Below, piece by piece: positions 1 through 6,589 of a DNA stretch of 11,609 bases. This DNA is from Thermoanaerobaculia bacterium (GTDB lineage Bacteria; Bacteroidota; Bacteroidia; Chitinophagales; Saprospiraceae), in NCBI GenBank assembly GCA_023151335.1, contig JAKLJF010000094.1, forward strand, positions 1-11,609, given 5' to 3'. Position numbers and translations under genes: made by a program. Each line of letters starts with the position of its first letter. Position 1 is the stretch's first letter. Below the pieces are notes generated by a model. It saw only the letters and a list, made by a program, of their open reading frames with translations. It was not told the origin of the DNA and did not search any database.

Positions 1-21
1 TGCTCGCTCATTCTTTTTCAT
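1..21 (-). CDS. Possible 5' start of the next gene after nusB, cut by the window edge
   Basis: On the minus strand an ATG at 21-19 opens a frame reading MKKNERA to the window edge. It is preceded by a purine-rich GGGTGGGTGA. It sits 35 bases after the nusB stop and in the same direction, so an operon partner is plausible. In many Bacteroidota nusB is followed by a DUF1573 lipoprotein gene and yajC, and a Met-Lys-Lys start would suit a signal peptide. Seven codons cannot show identity, and a chance ATG is equally possible. Confidence 0.25.
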
Positions 22-56
22 TCACCCACCCTTTTGACACAACCCCCAGTAACCTC

Positions 57-992
57 TTATTCTACCAGTCCCCGCCCTTCCTTGACGATTTTCTCTTCTT
101 TCATCAGCTTTTTCATCAGGCGGTCCAAAATACCATTGATGAAATCCTTGCTGTTTTCGGTGGAGTACGTTTTGGATATTTCCACAAACTCGTTGAGGGT
201 AACTTTGGTGGGTATCGTTGGGAAATGCAGGAGTTCGCAGAGCGCCATCTTAAGCATGATCATATCCAGAATGGCTACCCGGTCGGCGTCCCAGTTTTTC
301 AGGTTAGGCGCGATGAGTTCAAAAAGCGACTGATCTTCCTGACAAGTTTTGCGCAGCAGTTGTTCGCCGAATTCACGCACGGTTTCGTCGGACGGTTCGA
401 ACTCTTTGTAAAACTCGCCTTCGAGCGGCATGACCTTCAAGGTCTTTTTCATGGCCCCTACTACCAATGATTCATCGTCCTGCCAGTTGTTGAACCGGTC
501 TTCCGTCATTTCGATGAAAAAGTCGTTGGTTGTCAGGAATTTATACAGTTCCAGCAATATTTTGGCGTGATCGGCGTCGGTAGGCGTGTCCAGCGCCATA
601 TATTTTTTGTATTCCTCTGTTTCAATGAATTGCTGGTACATTCTGCGGATATGGTCCTCATCCAGATTTTCATTGAGCTTATACTGCGCGACGACATTTA
701 AAAACCCCACGTGGTTCGCCAGGCTTTGAGTACAGGAGTTCGTATACAAACGGGGAGTGAAAGTTTTGTCTTCGTCGGAGGGCAGCAATTTGGCTGCCCT
801 TATTGCGGCGTCTTTTTCAGCGTATTGGGCTACTTTAAGCAGTAAATAGAGGTGAAAAACATAAATTTCATACGTTTTCCAGATGCCGTCGTTGTACCCT
901 TTTAATAAATCGGGAAAACTGAGCTGCTCATCACGGTTGAGCATGTACAACAGTTGCATGACCTTGATTCGAACGCTGCGGCGACTTAACAT
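57..992 (-). CDS. nusB: Transcription antitermination factor NusB, long Bacteroidota form
   Basis: NusB binds boxA RNA together with ribosomal protein S10 (NusE) and helps assemble the antitermination complex on rRNA operons in the cytoplasm. This 311-residue protein starts with MLSRRSVRIKVMQLLY, the opening typical of Bacteroidota NusB. The recognisable all-helical NusB core is at about residues 220-300, with the conserved stretch KTYSTENSKDFINGILDRL near 274-292. Residues 20-215 form an N-terminal extension absent from the roughly 140-residue E. coli protein but usual in this phylum. The extension is rich in charged and aromatic residues and is probably helical. The ATG at 992-990 has no Shine-Dalgarno. 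The 108-bp upstream gap suggests its own promoter, but I see only a poor -7 match. Family assignment is firm. Confidence 0.93.
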   Translation of the reverse strand: MLSRRSVRIKVMQLLYMLNRDEQLSFPDLLKGYNDGIWKTYEIYVFHLYLLLKVAQYAEKDAAIRAAKLLPSDEDKTFTPRLYTNSCTQSLANHVGFLNVVAQYKLNENLDEDHIRRMYQQFIETEEYKKYMALDTPTDADHAKILLELYKFLTTNDFFIEMTEDRFNNWQDDESLVVGAMKKTLKVMPLEGEFYKEFEPSDETVREFGEQLLRKTCQEDQSLFELIAPNLKNWDADRVAILDMIMLKMALCELLHFPTIPTKVTLNEFVEISKTYSTENSKDFINGILDRLMKKLMKEEKIVKEGRGLVE

Positions 993-1100
993 AAACTTTC
1001 AAATAACATTTGCGGGTGAGCGAAGGGGAGCATTTGCGCGCAAAGAAACGAAATCTTCCGGCAATAAATAAAAGATTTTGAAAATCGCTCAGAAACCGGT

Positions 1101-2135
1101 TTATAACTTCACCAATTTACGGGTTGATTGCCCGCTGCCCGAATCCAAAGTGCAGAAAAAAATACCGGGCGCAAGTGTGCTCGCGTCAAAAAAATAATTG
1201 GCATGGCTGGAGTTGCCTACCGGTGTTTCCCAGATCACCTGGCCGGAAATGTTGCTTAACCGCAGCCTCAGATCCGGCAGGGGGCGGCTCAATTCCCAGG
1301 AAATCACCGCGGTTTCCCGCACGGGATTGGGTTGTACGCTGAAACGGGTGAGTTCCGGAATATCGCGCACAGCGGAAGTTTGGTTGCTCACAACTATATC
1401 GTCGATCTGGAGTATAAAATCATTTTCAGAGTCGTGTACAAATGCGATATAAATCGTTTTGCCGGAATAAGCCGCGAGAGAAACGGCATGCGGTTCCAAT
1501 TTTCCGTGAAACAATCCATTGACGCCTCCAAGATTGATGTCAATAAAAAAGTAGTTTTGGTCCTGATAACTGTCGGCATGAATATAACCCGGTGAAAATT
1601 GATAGTCTTCCAGGTTAAGCGTGTAAATAGCTTCATTACCAAGCATTTCAGCGGCGGCAAAGAGCGTATCTTTAAAAAAAGCGGTATCCGGGAGGTTCAG
1701 ACTTTCAGATACCAGTACTTTGTATCCGTCGAGATGTTGCGGGCCCTGAAAGGACAATGACCGCCAGGAAAGCCGGTAACTGGAGTCTGATATTTGAATG
1801 GGGGGCGTTATCAGCCAATTGTTATTCGGTTCAATCTTTGCCAGCCAGGAACAACTGGTATAAGCATAGTTGACAGGGCTGCTCGTCGTTTCCCCCAAGT
1901 CGCTTTCGCGATACCAGGCGCCGGGCACCGTGTCCTTTTCACCACAACCGGTTGTCAGCTGGTCGCCATCCCAATTCACCCAATGGTTGTCATTACCGCT
2001 GGAGGCAGGCAACATCAGCGTGTCGTCCGGGTTGGAAAAATTTAACACCAATAAGGTATCGGGTGCGCCGTTGGGCTGGCCGGTCAGGATATAATTGCCG
2101 GCGAGGAGCAGTAAAACGGATAAATAAGGTCTCAT
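1101..2135 (-). CDS. Secreted protein with choice-of-anchor J-like domain and T9SS type A sorting domain
   Basis: This 344-residue protein is predicted to cross the inner membrane by Sec and the outer membrane by the type IX secretion system. Residues 1-19 form a hydrophobic signal peptide (MRPYLSVLLLLAGNYILTG) with no lipobox. Residues about 107-250 resemble the choice-of-anchor J / cleaved-adhesin beta-sandwich: NWLITPPI, then SWRS, GYKVLVSES, IYIAFVHDS and a closing LQIDDIVV. Residues about 262-344 are a T9SS C-terminal domain, with VQPNPV, an ISGQVIWE strand, LAPGIFFCTL and a terminal RKLVKL. I chose the ATG at 2135-2133 because it overlaps the kinase stop as ATGA and places the signal peptide at the very start. 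A start at 2159 would add eight basic residues. No catalytic motif is visible, so the role is unknown; an adhesin or carbohydrate-binding surface protein is possible. Confidence 0.85.
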   Translation of the reverse strand: MRPYLSVLLLLAGNYILTGQPNGAPDTLLVLNFSNPDDTLMLPASSGNDNHWVNWDGDQLTTGCGEKDTVPGAWYRESDLGETTSSPVNYAYTSCSWLAKIEPNNNWLITPPIQISDSSYRLSWRSLSFQGPQHLDGYKVLVSESLNLPDTAFFKDTLFAAAEMLGNEAIYTLNLEDYQFSPGYIHADSYQDQNYFFIDINLGGVNGLFHGKLEPHAVSLAAYSGKTIYIAFVHDSENDFILQIDDIVVSNQTSAVRDIPELTRFSVQPNPVRETAVISWELSRPLPDLRLRLSNISGQVIWETPVGNSSHANYFFDASTLAPGIFFCTLDSGSGQSTRKLVKL

Positions 2136-3130
2136 GCGTATTTGTTTTCGAGCAACCAATGATCAAGTTCTGCTTCCAGAATATCGCGCTGTACCGGTAC
2201 CACGCCGGGGTACTCACACACCTGACCGCCGGCCAGGTTGGATAAGGCAGCCACGACAGGTAAAGTCAGCCCTGCTGCCAACCCGAGTGCAGCTACGCTG
2301 ATCACCGTGTCGCCGGCTCCGCTGACATCCGCCACGTTCCGGGGCACTGTCGGATACAGCCGCGCTTCTTTTTGGTTTTCCAAAAATAAGCCTTTTTCCG
2401 AAAGGGTGATCATGGTGATCGAATGTTCCAGTTTTTTGTGTAAAAAATTGGCAGCCTGTTGTAAAGAATCGAGGTCTGCCTGTACCTGGAACGGAACGCT
2501 GTCCCGGATTTCCTTGAGGTTGGGTTTGAACAAATCCGCGCCGCGAAAAGCAAAAAAATTGTGTTTTTTGGGGTCAACTGCCGTGAGAATACCGCGTTGC
2601 CGGGCCGCGGACAGCACGGCGTCGATCACTGCGGGCGTCAATACGCCTTTATTATAATCTTGCAGGATGATAGCCTGTACGGATGTATTGTTCAATAATG
2701 ACACTACGCGCTCCAGCAGAATGTTCTCCTCTGCTTTTGAAAGGTCGTGATCATCCTCCTGGTCGATGCGCAACATTTGCTGGTTGTTGCCCAACACACG
2801 GGTTTTTACCGTTGTCCGGCGGGTTTCGGACAATACCAGGCCGCTGTCGGTCATGCCGTTCTCCGGCAGCATCCGCCGAAGTGCCTGGCCCTCGGCGTCC
2901 TGGCCTACTACTGTACAAAGCACCGGCGTTGCGCCGAGCGCCCGGATATTCAACGCCACGTTGGCTGCCCCCCCCAGGCGGTCTTCGGTAGCACGGTGCA
3001 ACACCACGGGTACCGGCGCTTCCGGAGAGATGCGGCTGACCGTACCGGTAAGATACCGGTCGAGCATTACGTCACCGACGATCAGTATATTTTGATTTTC
3101 AAACTTTTGTAATATTTCCCGCGCCGTCAT
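2132..3130 (-). CDS. rfaE1: D-glycero-beta-D-manno-heptose-7-phosphate kinase (PfkB family, monofunctional)
   Basis: The enzyme phosphorylates heptose 7-phosphate at C1 in the ADP-heptose pathway that supplies lipopolysaccharide inner core. The 332 residues cover one ribokinase/PfkB fold. Residues 18-27 read VGDVMLDRYL, followed by the HldE-like VSRISPEAPVPV. PfkB signature 1 is RLGGAANVALNI (51-62), DYNKG is at 158-162, and DPK (186-188) with KPN (202-204) are conserved. Signature 2 is DVSGAGDT (268-275), where D274 is the expected catalytic base. Compared with E. coli HldE (about 477 residues) the C-terminal cytidylyltransferase half is missing, so that activity must be encoded elsewhere. 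The start overlaps the upstream hydrolase stop as ATGA, and the stop overlaps the next start the same way. Other PfkB sugar kinases are less likely, because the N-terminal motif is specific to this group. Confidence 0.9.
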   Translation of the reverse strand: MTAREILQKFENQNILIVGDVMLDRYLTGTVSRISPEAPVPVVLHRATEDRLGGAANVALNIRALGATPVLCTVVGQDAEGQALRRMLPENGMTDSGLVLSETRRTTVKTRVLGNNQQMLRIDQEDDHDLSKAEENILLERVVSLLNNTSVQAIILQDYNKGVLTPAVIDAVLSAARQRGILTAVDPKKHNFFAFRGADLFKPNLKEIRDSVPFQVQADLDSLQQAANFLHKKLEHSITMITLSEKGLFLENQKEARLYPTVPRNVADVSGAGDTVISVAALGLAAGLTLPVVAALSNLAGGQVCEYPGVVPVQRDILEAELDHWLLENKYA

Positions 3131-4032
3131 TTTGCCAGTTTTTTGGTCCAGTAACGCATTAACCCGGCCACGGACATAAATGCCGGATTCGCTGCCTCGT
3201 ATTGCGCCAGGCCGGTGGCATTCACGCCCGCGGCAAGCATTTCTTCCCGCACGAAAGATTCAAAAGCCGGGATGATCTCCGGCGCCGGCGTTAGCGCCTC
3301 GGCGTAAGGTTTCATCCAGGCGGCCCAGGCCAGCAGCCTGTTTTCCAACGCGTCGAGGTGGGCGCGTTTATCGGTAATTTTTCCAAAATGGGTGAGATAC
3401 AGGGTTTCCACGGGCAGTTCGCGCAACAAGCGGAGCGAAATCTGCCAGTCTTCCAGATTAATATCTGGCGGAGGACAGGGCGGCGCTACCGGGAAGGCGT
3501 CAATTTTAACACCTGCCACATCGCCGGTGAATAAAACGGCTTCCCCCTTTTCCGGCCTTGCTTCCCAGGCAATATGGTGGACGGCATGTCCGGGCGTATA
3601 CCAGGCTCTCAGCGGCAAACCGGTCGCGATAATCTGCTCGCCGTGTTCAGGGGCGTACAGCTGGCTTTCTGGTATGGGCTCCATGCGGCCCCACAGGACG
3701 TCCATCTCGTCGCCGTAGATCATGCGGGCGGAATTGTACAATTTTTCCGGGTCGGCCAGATGCGGCAATCCGCGGGGGTGCACATATATGGTGGCTCCCA
3801 GTCGGGCCAATGCCCAGGCCGCCCCCGCATGGTCGAAGTGGATATGGGATAAAAAGACGTGCTTAAAATCGCGCAGACTCCAACCTTTAGCCTTCACCGC
3901 GGCTTCCAGTTGTGAAAAGGTGGAATAGGGGCCAGTTTCGACCAGGGCCAACCCGCCGGGGCCTTCAAGGGCAAAGGCGGCGATGGTATGTTCCAGGTGT
4001 TTAAAGCCCAGGTCGAGGGTATGAATCTTCAT
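3127..4032 (-). CDS. MBL-fold metallo-hydrolase, glyoxalase II-like
   Basis: This is a 301-residue metallo-beta-lactamase-superfamily hydrolase, probably cytoplasmic since no signal peptide is seen. The full metal-binding set is visible: HIHFDH at 63-68, H149 in PGHAVHH, D171 in FTGD and H215 in LTHFG, consistent with a dinuclear zinc or iron site. The fold also shows the early VETGP turn (31-35). The last 65 or so residues form a helical tail, which in related proteins helps bind substrate. The substrate cannot be read from the sequence; thioesters and lactones are typical of this branch. It is the first gene of a tightly coupled unit, since its TGA overlaps the rfaE1 ATG. No canonical promoter was found in the 100 bp upstream. 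Superfamily is sure, function is not. Confidence 0.88.
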   Translation of the reverse strand: MKIHTLDLGFKHLEHTIAAFALEGPGGLALVETGPYSTFSQLEAAVKAKGWSLRDFKHVFLSHIHFDHAGAAWALARLGATIYVHPRGLPHLADPEKLYNSARMIYGDEMDVLWGRMEPIPESQLYAPEHGEQIIATGLPLRAWYTPGHAVHHIAWEARPEKGEAVLFTGDVAGVKIDAFPVAPPCPPPDINLEDWQISLRLLRELPVETLYLTHFGKITDKRAHLDALENRLLAWAAWMKPYAEALTPAPEIIPAFESFVREEMLAAGVNATGLAQYEAANPAFMSVAGLMRYWTKKLAK

Positions 4033-4098
4033 GGATTAGATTTTTTCAACAGCGCACGGTGAGCTGCAATTAATGCTCAGACACGCTATATACTTCGG

Positions 4099-4116
4099 GG
4101 CAACCTGACTGTTGCC
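4099..4116 (-). terminator. Weak candidate hairpin after the acyl-CoA dehydrogenase gene
   Basis: GGCAAC (4099-4104) and GTTGCC (4111-4116) are perfect 6-bp arms around a 6-base loop. The hairpin begins 17 bases past the acyl-CoA dehydrogenase stop, in the gap before the metallo-hydrolase. No T-tract follows on either strand, so it is not a standard intrinsic terminator. It may instead be an mRNA 3'-end stabiliser or chance. Apart from this I see nothing definable in the 4033-4132 gap. Confidence 0.25.
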
Positions 4117-4132
4117 TACTGCCTGCGGCTTT

Positions 4133-5281
4133 TCACCGCAACACCTCCCGCGCGATCACGATTTTCTGAATTTCAGACGTGCCCTCGCCGATCGTGCAGA
4201 GTTTGGAATCGCGGTAGAATTTTTCCACCGGAAAATCTTTGGTATAGCCGTATCCGCCATGCACCTGCACGGCATCGGTGCTTATCTCCACGGCTACTTC
4301 GGAGGCGTAATATTTCGCCATGGCCGCTTCTTTGGTGCATTTTTCATTGGCGGTTTTGAGCTCACCGGCCTGACGGGTCAACAGTTCGGCGGCATTTATT
4401 TTAGTGGCCATGTCGGCCAACTTGAAGCTGATACCCTGAAAATTGGCGATAGGCTGGCCAAATTGTTGCCGTTCCTTGGCATATTTCACCGAGGCTTCAT
4501 AAGCGCCTTTGGCAATGCCGAGCGAGAGGGCAGCAATAGAAATACGCCCCCCGTCCAGAATTTTCATAGCTTGTATAAATCCATCCCCTTCCTGGCCGAG
4601 CATCTGGCTTTTATGCACGCGACAGTTATCGAAGATCAGTTCGGCGGTTTCGCTGGCGCGCATGCCGAGTTTGTTTTCTTTTTTGCCACCCCGAAAACCC
4701 GGCGTGCCGCGTTCGACAATAAAAGCCGTCATACCCCGGCTGTCGAGCAATTCGCCGGTGCGCACGATCACCACGGCCACGTCGCCGGAAATGCCGTGTG
4801 TGATCCAGGATTTGGTGCCGTCGATCACGTAATAATCGCCATCGCGGCGGGCCACGCACTGCATCCGTCCGGCATCGCTGCCGGTGTTCGGTTCGGTGAG
4901 GCCCCAGGCGCCGATCCATTTACCGGTGGCGAGCAAGGGGAGGTATTTTTGTTTTTGTTCTTCGGTGCCAAAGCTCAGAATATGGTTGGTGCAAAGCGAA
5001 TTATGGGCTGCCACACTCAGGCCTATAGAGCCGCACACTTTGGCAATTTCTTCGATAATCGTAATGTATTCCGAATAACCCAGGCCTGCGCCGCCGAACT
5101 TTTCGGGCACCAATACGCCAAGGAAGCCGTGTTCGCCCATTTGGTGGAACAAATCTTTGGGGAAATGCTGCGTTTCATCCCATTCCATCACATGGGGCCT
5201 GATATAAGTTTCTGCGAAATCGCGCGCGCTCTCGCGGATCAGTTGGAGGTTGCCGGTCAGGAGTTCTGCCGTATTTGTCAT
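4133..5281 (-). CDS. Acyl-CoA dehydrogenase (short-chain/branched-chain type)
   Basis: This FAD flavoenzyme makes the alpha,beta double bond in acyl-CoA thioesters and passes electrons to electron-transfer flavoprotein, in fatty-acid or branched-chain amino-acid breakdown. At 382 residues it has the normal family length, with N-terminal helical, middle beta and C-terminal helical domains. Signature 1 is LTEPNTGSDAGRM (128-140). RQQFG (271-275) lies in the FAD-binding region, and signature 2 covers about 339-360 (VHGGYGYTKDFPVEKFYRD). E366 in IGEGTSEIQ is placed like the catalytic base of short-chain and butyryl-CoA dehydrogenases, and the C-terminus IAREVLR is typical. Its chain-length preference is not certain. 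The ATG at 5281-5279 has a weak AGG ten bases upstream. A candidate promoter lies 70-80 bp upstream, so it is probably transcribed on its own. Confidence 0.93.
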   Translation of the reverse strand: MTNTAELLTGNLQLIRESARDFAETYIRPHVMEWDETQHFPKDLFHQMGEHGFLGVLVPEKFGGAGLGYSEYITIIEEIAKVCGSIGLSVAAHNSLCTNHILSFGTEEQKQKYLPLLATGKWIGAWGLTEPNTGSDAGRMQCVARRDGDYYVIDGTKSWITHGISGDVAVVIVRTGELLDSRGMTAFIVERGTPGFRGGKKENKLGMRASETAELIFDNCRVHKSQMLGQEGDGFIQAMKILDGGRISIAALSLGIAKGAYEASVKYAKERQQFGQPIANFQGISFKLADMATKINAAELLTRQAGELKTANEKCTKEAAMAKYYASEVAVEISTDAVQVHGGYGYTKDFPVEKFYRDSKLCTIGEGTSEIQKIVIAREVLR

Positions 5282-5351
5282 GATTTTACCTGGATTTGGA
5301 TAATGAATACTGCCGTGGTGACTGCAGCCGGTACAATGCCGGAATTAAATG

Positions 5352-5359
5352 CAAAAATA
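5352..5359 (-). promoter_or_regulatory. Candidate Bacteroidota -7 box for the acyl-CoA dehydrogenase gene
   Basis: Read on the minus strand this is TATTTTTG, a full match to the Bacteroidota sigma-A -7 consensus TAnnTTTG. It lies 70 bases before the dehydrogenase ATG, in the only sizeable gap between that gene and the recombinase. The -33 region has no TTG at normal spacing, only a T-rich TTTTA, so the call rests on the -7 box alone. A start point near 5345 would give a leader of about 64 bases. Confidence 0.45.
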
Positions 5360-5394
5360 GATTGATTGTTCAAGAGATATAAAACGTTTCCATT

Positions 5395-5436
5395 ATTTGG
5401 CTATTAGTCGTCATTGCGTAATTGGGTCATTGGGTC
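5395..5436. repeat. Degenerate tandem repeat, unit about ATTGGGTC
   Basis: On the plus strand five head-to-tail units can be read: ATTTGGCT (5395-5402), ATTAGTCGTC (5403-5412), ATTGCGTA (5413-5420), then two identical ATTGGGTC copies (5421-5428 and 5429-5436). The last two overlap the 3' end of the recombinase gene, whose TGA (5429-5427) spans the junction between them. The rest lies in the intergenic gap. Units decay away from the gene. Confidence 0.6.
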
Positions 5437-6344
5437 AATTTTGCTTCATCTTCCTCTTTTCCTTTCGGATGCGCCTGTTCATATACTTTGATGAGCCGGT
5501 CGATGGAGTTGTGGGTATACACCTGGGTGGCAGCCAGGTTGCTGTGGCCGAGTAGTTCTTTAATGGCGTTGAGATCGGCGCCCCTGTTGGATAAATGGGT
5601 GGCGAACGAATGACGCAACACATGCGGGCTGCGTTGTTCGGCGGTGGTCACCCGCGACAGGTATTTTTTCACGATGTAATATACCGATCCGGCGGGCAGT
5701 TTTTCCCCTTTTTTATTCAGGAAAAGCCAGGGTTCCCTGTTGCCCGGAAAAGTTTCTGCCCGGCAGGGGAGGTATCGTTCCAGGAGTTCGGCCAGATATT
5801 TTGCAAAAGGCGCCATACGTTCCTTTCCTCCTTTACCAGTTACCCGAAATATCATGCGGGAAATATCGATGTCGGAAATTTTCAGGTTGACCAGTTCGCC
5901 GCGGCGCATGCCGGTAGCATACAGAATTTCCAGCACCAACCGTTCGAGCGTGCCCTGATAATTGTCGGGGAAGGGTATTTCAGAAAACAACAAAGCCATC
6001 TGGTTCTCCTGCACAAATACAGGCAGCCGCTTGCCGGTTTTGGGCGCCAGTACCTTTTGCATAGGGTCTTTGTTGATCAGCCCCCTTTTTTTTAAAAACC
6101 GGAAATAACTGCTCAGGCACGACAGGCGCCGGTTAACGCTGCGGGCGCTCAGCCCTTCCTGCATTTGGGCCGCGGCCCAGGCCCGTACATGCAAATGCCT
6201 TACTTCGGCAACCGAAGTAAGGCATTGTTTGTCGGTAATATATGAAATAAAGTTCCCTAAATCGTTTTTATAGGCCGCCAGCGTGTGCGGCGAGAAACGG
6301 CGCTCCAGCGCCAGATACTGATAAAACGATTCTTCGTGGAACAA
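5427..6344 (-). CDS. xerC: Tyrosine recombinase, XerC/XerD-like
   Basis: This is a site-specific recombinase of the Xer type, expected to resolve chromosome dimers at dif with a partner. The 305 residues show a core-binding SAM-like N-terminal domain (about 1-90; SARSVNRRLSCLSSYFRFL) and a catalytic domain (about 105-290). All six catalytic positions are present: R147 (ATGMRRGEL), K171 (TGKGGKER), H241 and R244 (HVLRH), H267 (LLGHSNL) and nucleophile Y276 (QVYTH). Length and intact site fit a housekeeping Xer rather than a phage integrase. The start is TTG at 6344-6342, one base after the rpsU stop. No in-frame ATG occurs until residue 61, and no Shine-Dalgarno is seen, so translation probably depends on coupling to rpsU. 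The rpsU-xer pair is common in Bacteroidota. XerC versus XerD cannot be decided here. Confidence 0.9.
   Translation of the reverse strand: MFHEESFYQYLALERRFSPHTLAAYKNDLGNFISYITDKQCLTSVAEVRHLHVRAWAAAQMQEGLSARSVNRRLSCLSSYFRFLKKRGLINKDPMQKVLAPKTGKRLPVFVQENQMALLFSEIPFPDNYQGTLERLVLEILYATGMRRGELVNLKISDIDISRMIFRVTGKGGKERMAPFAKYLAELLERYLPCRAETFPGNREPWLFLNKKGEKLPAGSVYYIVKKYLSRVTTAEQRSPHVLRHSFATHLSNRGADLNAIKELLGHSNLAATQVYTHNSIDRLIKVYEQAHPKGKEEDEAKLTQ
6194..6226 (-). repeat. Perfect 15-bp inverted repeat with 3-base loop inside the recombinase gene
   Basis: AATGCCTTACTTCGG (6194-6208) is followed by CAA (6209-6211) and then its exact reverse complement (6212-6226). In the mRNA this is a 33-base hairpin at nucleotides 119-151 of the recombinase gene, about codons 40-51, reading CLTSVAEVRHL. 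It has seven G-C and eight A-T pairs. No T-tract follows, so it is not an intrinsic terminator. The encoded segment aligns normally with related Xer proteins from memory, so it is not an obvious insertion. Confidence 0.85.
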
Positions 6345-6345
6345 A

Positions 6346-6540
6346 TTAATCGTTTTTGTTGCCGTACATTTCTTCTTTATAGACGGCTTTCAGGATTTCT
6401 GTGCGGCGTTCCACCGAGGGTTTGCTGAACGCTTTGCGGCGGCGCAGTTCCTTCAGGATACCAGCGCGTTCAAATTTCTTTTTGTACTTTTTAAGTACTT
6501 TGTCGATGGCTTCGCCGTCTTTTACCTCAACGATGAGCAT
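6346..6540 (-). CDS. rpsU: 30S ribosomal protein bS21
   Basis: bS21 is a small basic protein of the 30S subunit next to the anti-Shine-Dalgarno end of 16S rRNA. The 64 residues begin MLIVEVKDGEAIDKVLKKYK and continue through FERAGILKELRRRKAFSKPS, the standard bS21 sequence with its Arg/Lys-rich helix. I chose the ATG at 6540-6538 because it gives the family's usual N-terminus and has an AGGAG seven bases upstream; extending the frame adds 20 residues unlike the family. It is the first gene of an rpsU-xer transcript with a clear promoter. In Bacteroidia bS21 helps hide the anti-Shine-Dalgarno, so the strong ribosome site here suggests autoregulation (known for Flavobacterium; inferred here). 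Confidence 0.96.
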   Translation of the reverse strand: MLIVEVKDGEAIDKVLKKYKKKFERAGILKELRRRKAFSKPSVERRTEILKAVYKEEMYGNKND

Positions 6541-6547
6541 GTAAATT

Positions 6548-6552
6548 CTCCT
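6548..6552 (-). promoter_or_regulatory. Strong Shine-Dalgarno of rpsU (AGGAG)
   Basis: On the minus strand AGGAG, within an A-rich leader, ends seven bases before the rpsU ATG. It is the only clear Shine-Dalgarno before any start codon in this window. It fixes the rpsU start and may be the target of bS21 autoregulation. Confidence 0.85.
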
Positions 6553-6589
6553 TTTTTGTAAATGTTTATGATGTGAAAAATTCGGGCTG

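Noticed and set aside
1041..1048. TTTCTTTG before nusB as a -7 box
   Set aside because: One key position differs from TAnnTTTG, and the nearest upstream TTG is only 13 bases away, too close for a normal promoter.
1074..1086. GATTTTGAAAATC as a terminator after the T9SS protein gene
   Set aside because: It is symmetric and followed by T-rich sequence on the minus strand, but a realistic loop leaves only about four A-T-rich pairs.
2136..2159. Earlier start for the T9SS protein at 2159
   Set aside because: The ATG at 2135 forms an ATGA overlap with the kinase stop and begins directly at the signal peptide.
4112..5365. 417-codon open frame on the plus strand opposite the acyl-CoA dehydrogenase
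   Set aside because: It is longer than the dehydrogenase, but its product is low-complexity (Phe, His, Gly, Ala rich) with no family motif, as expected from the antisense of a codon-biased gene. The dehydrogenase has all family signatures.
5412..5441. The short repeat near the xer end as a CRISPR array
   Set aside because: Units are 8-10 bp, directly adjacent and without spacers.
6194..6226. The xer hairpin as a dif or attC recombination site
   Set aside because: Dif sites have 11-bp arms, usually imperfect, around a 6-bp centre. Here the arms are 15 bp around 3 bp and lie inside coding sequence, and no attC-type flanking motifs are seen.
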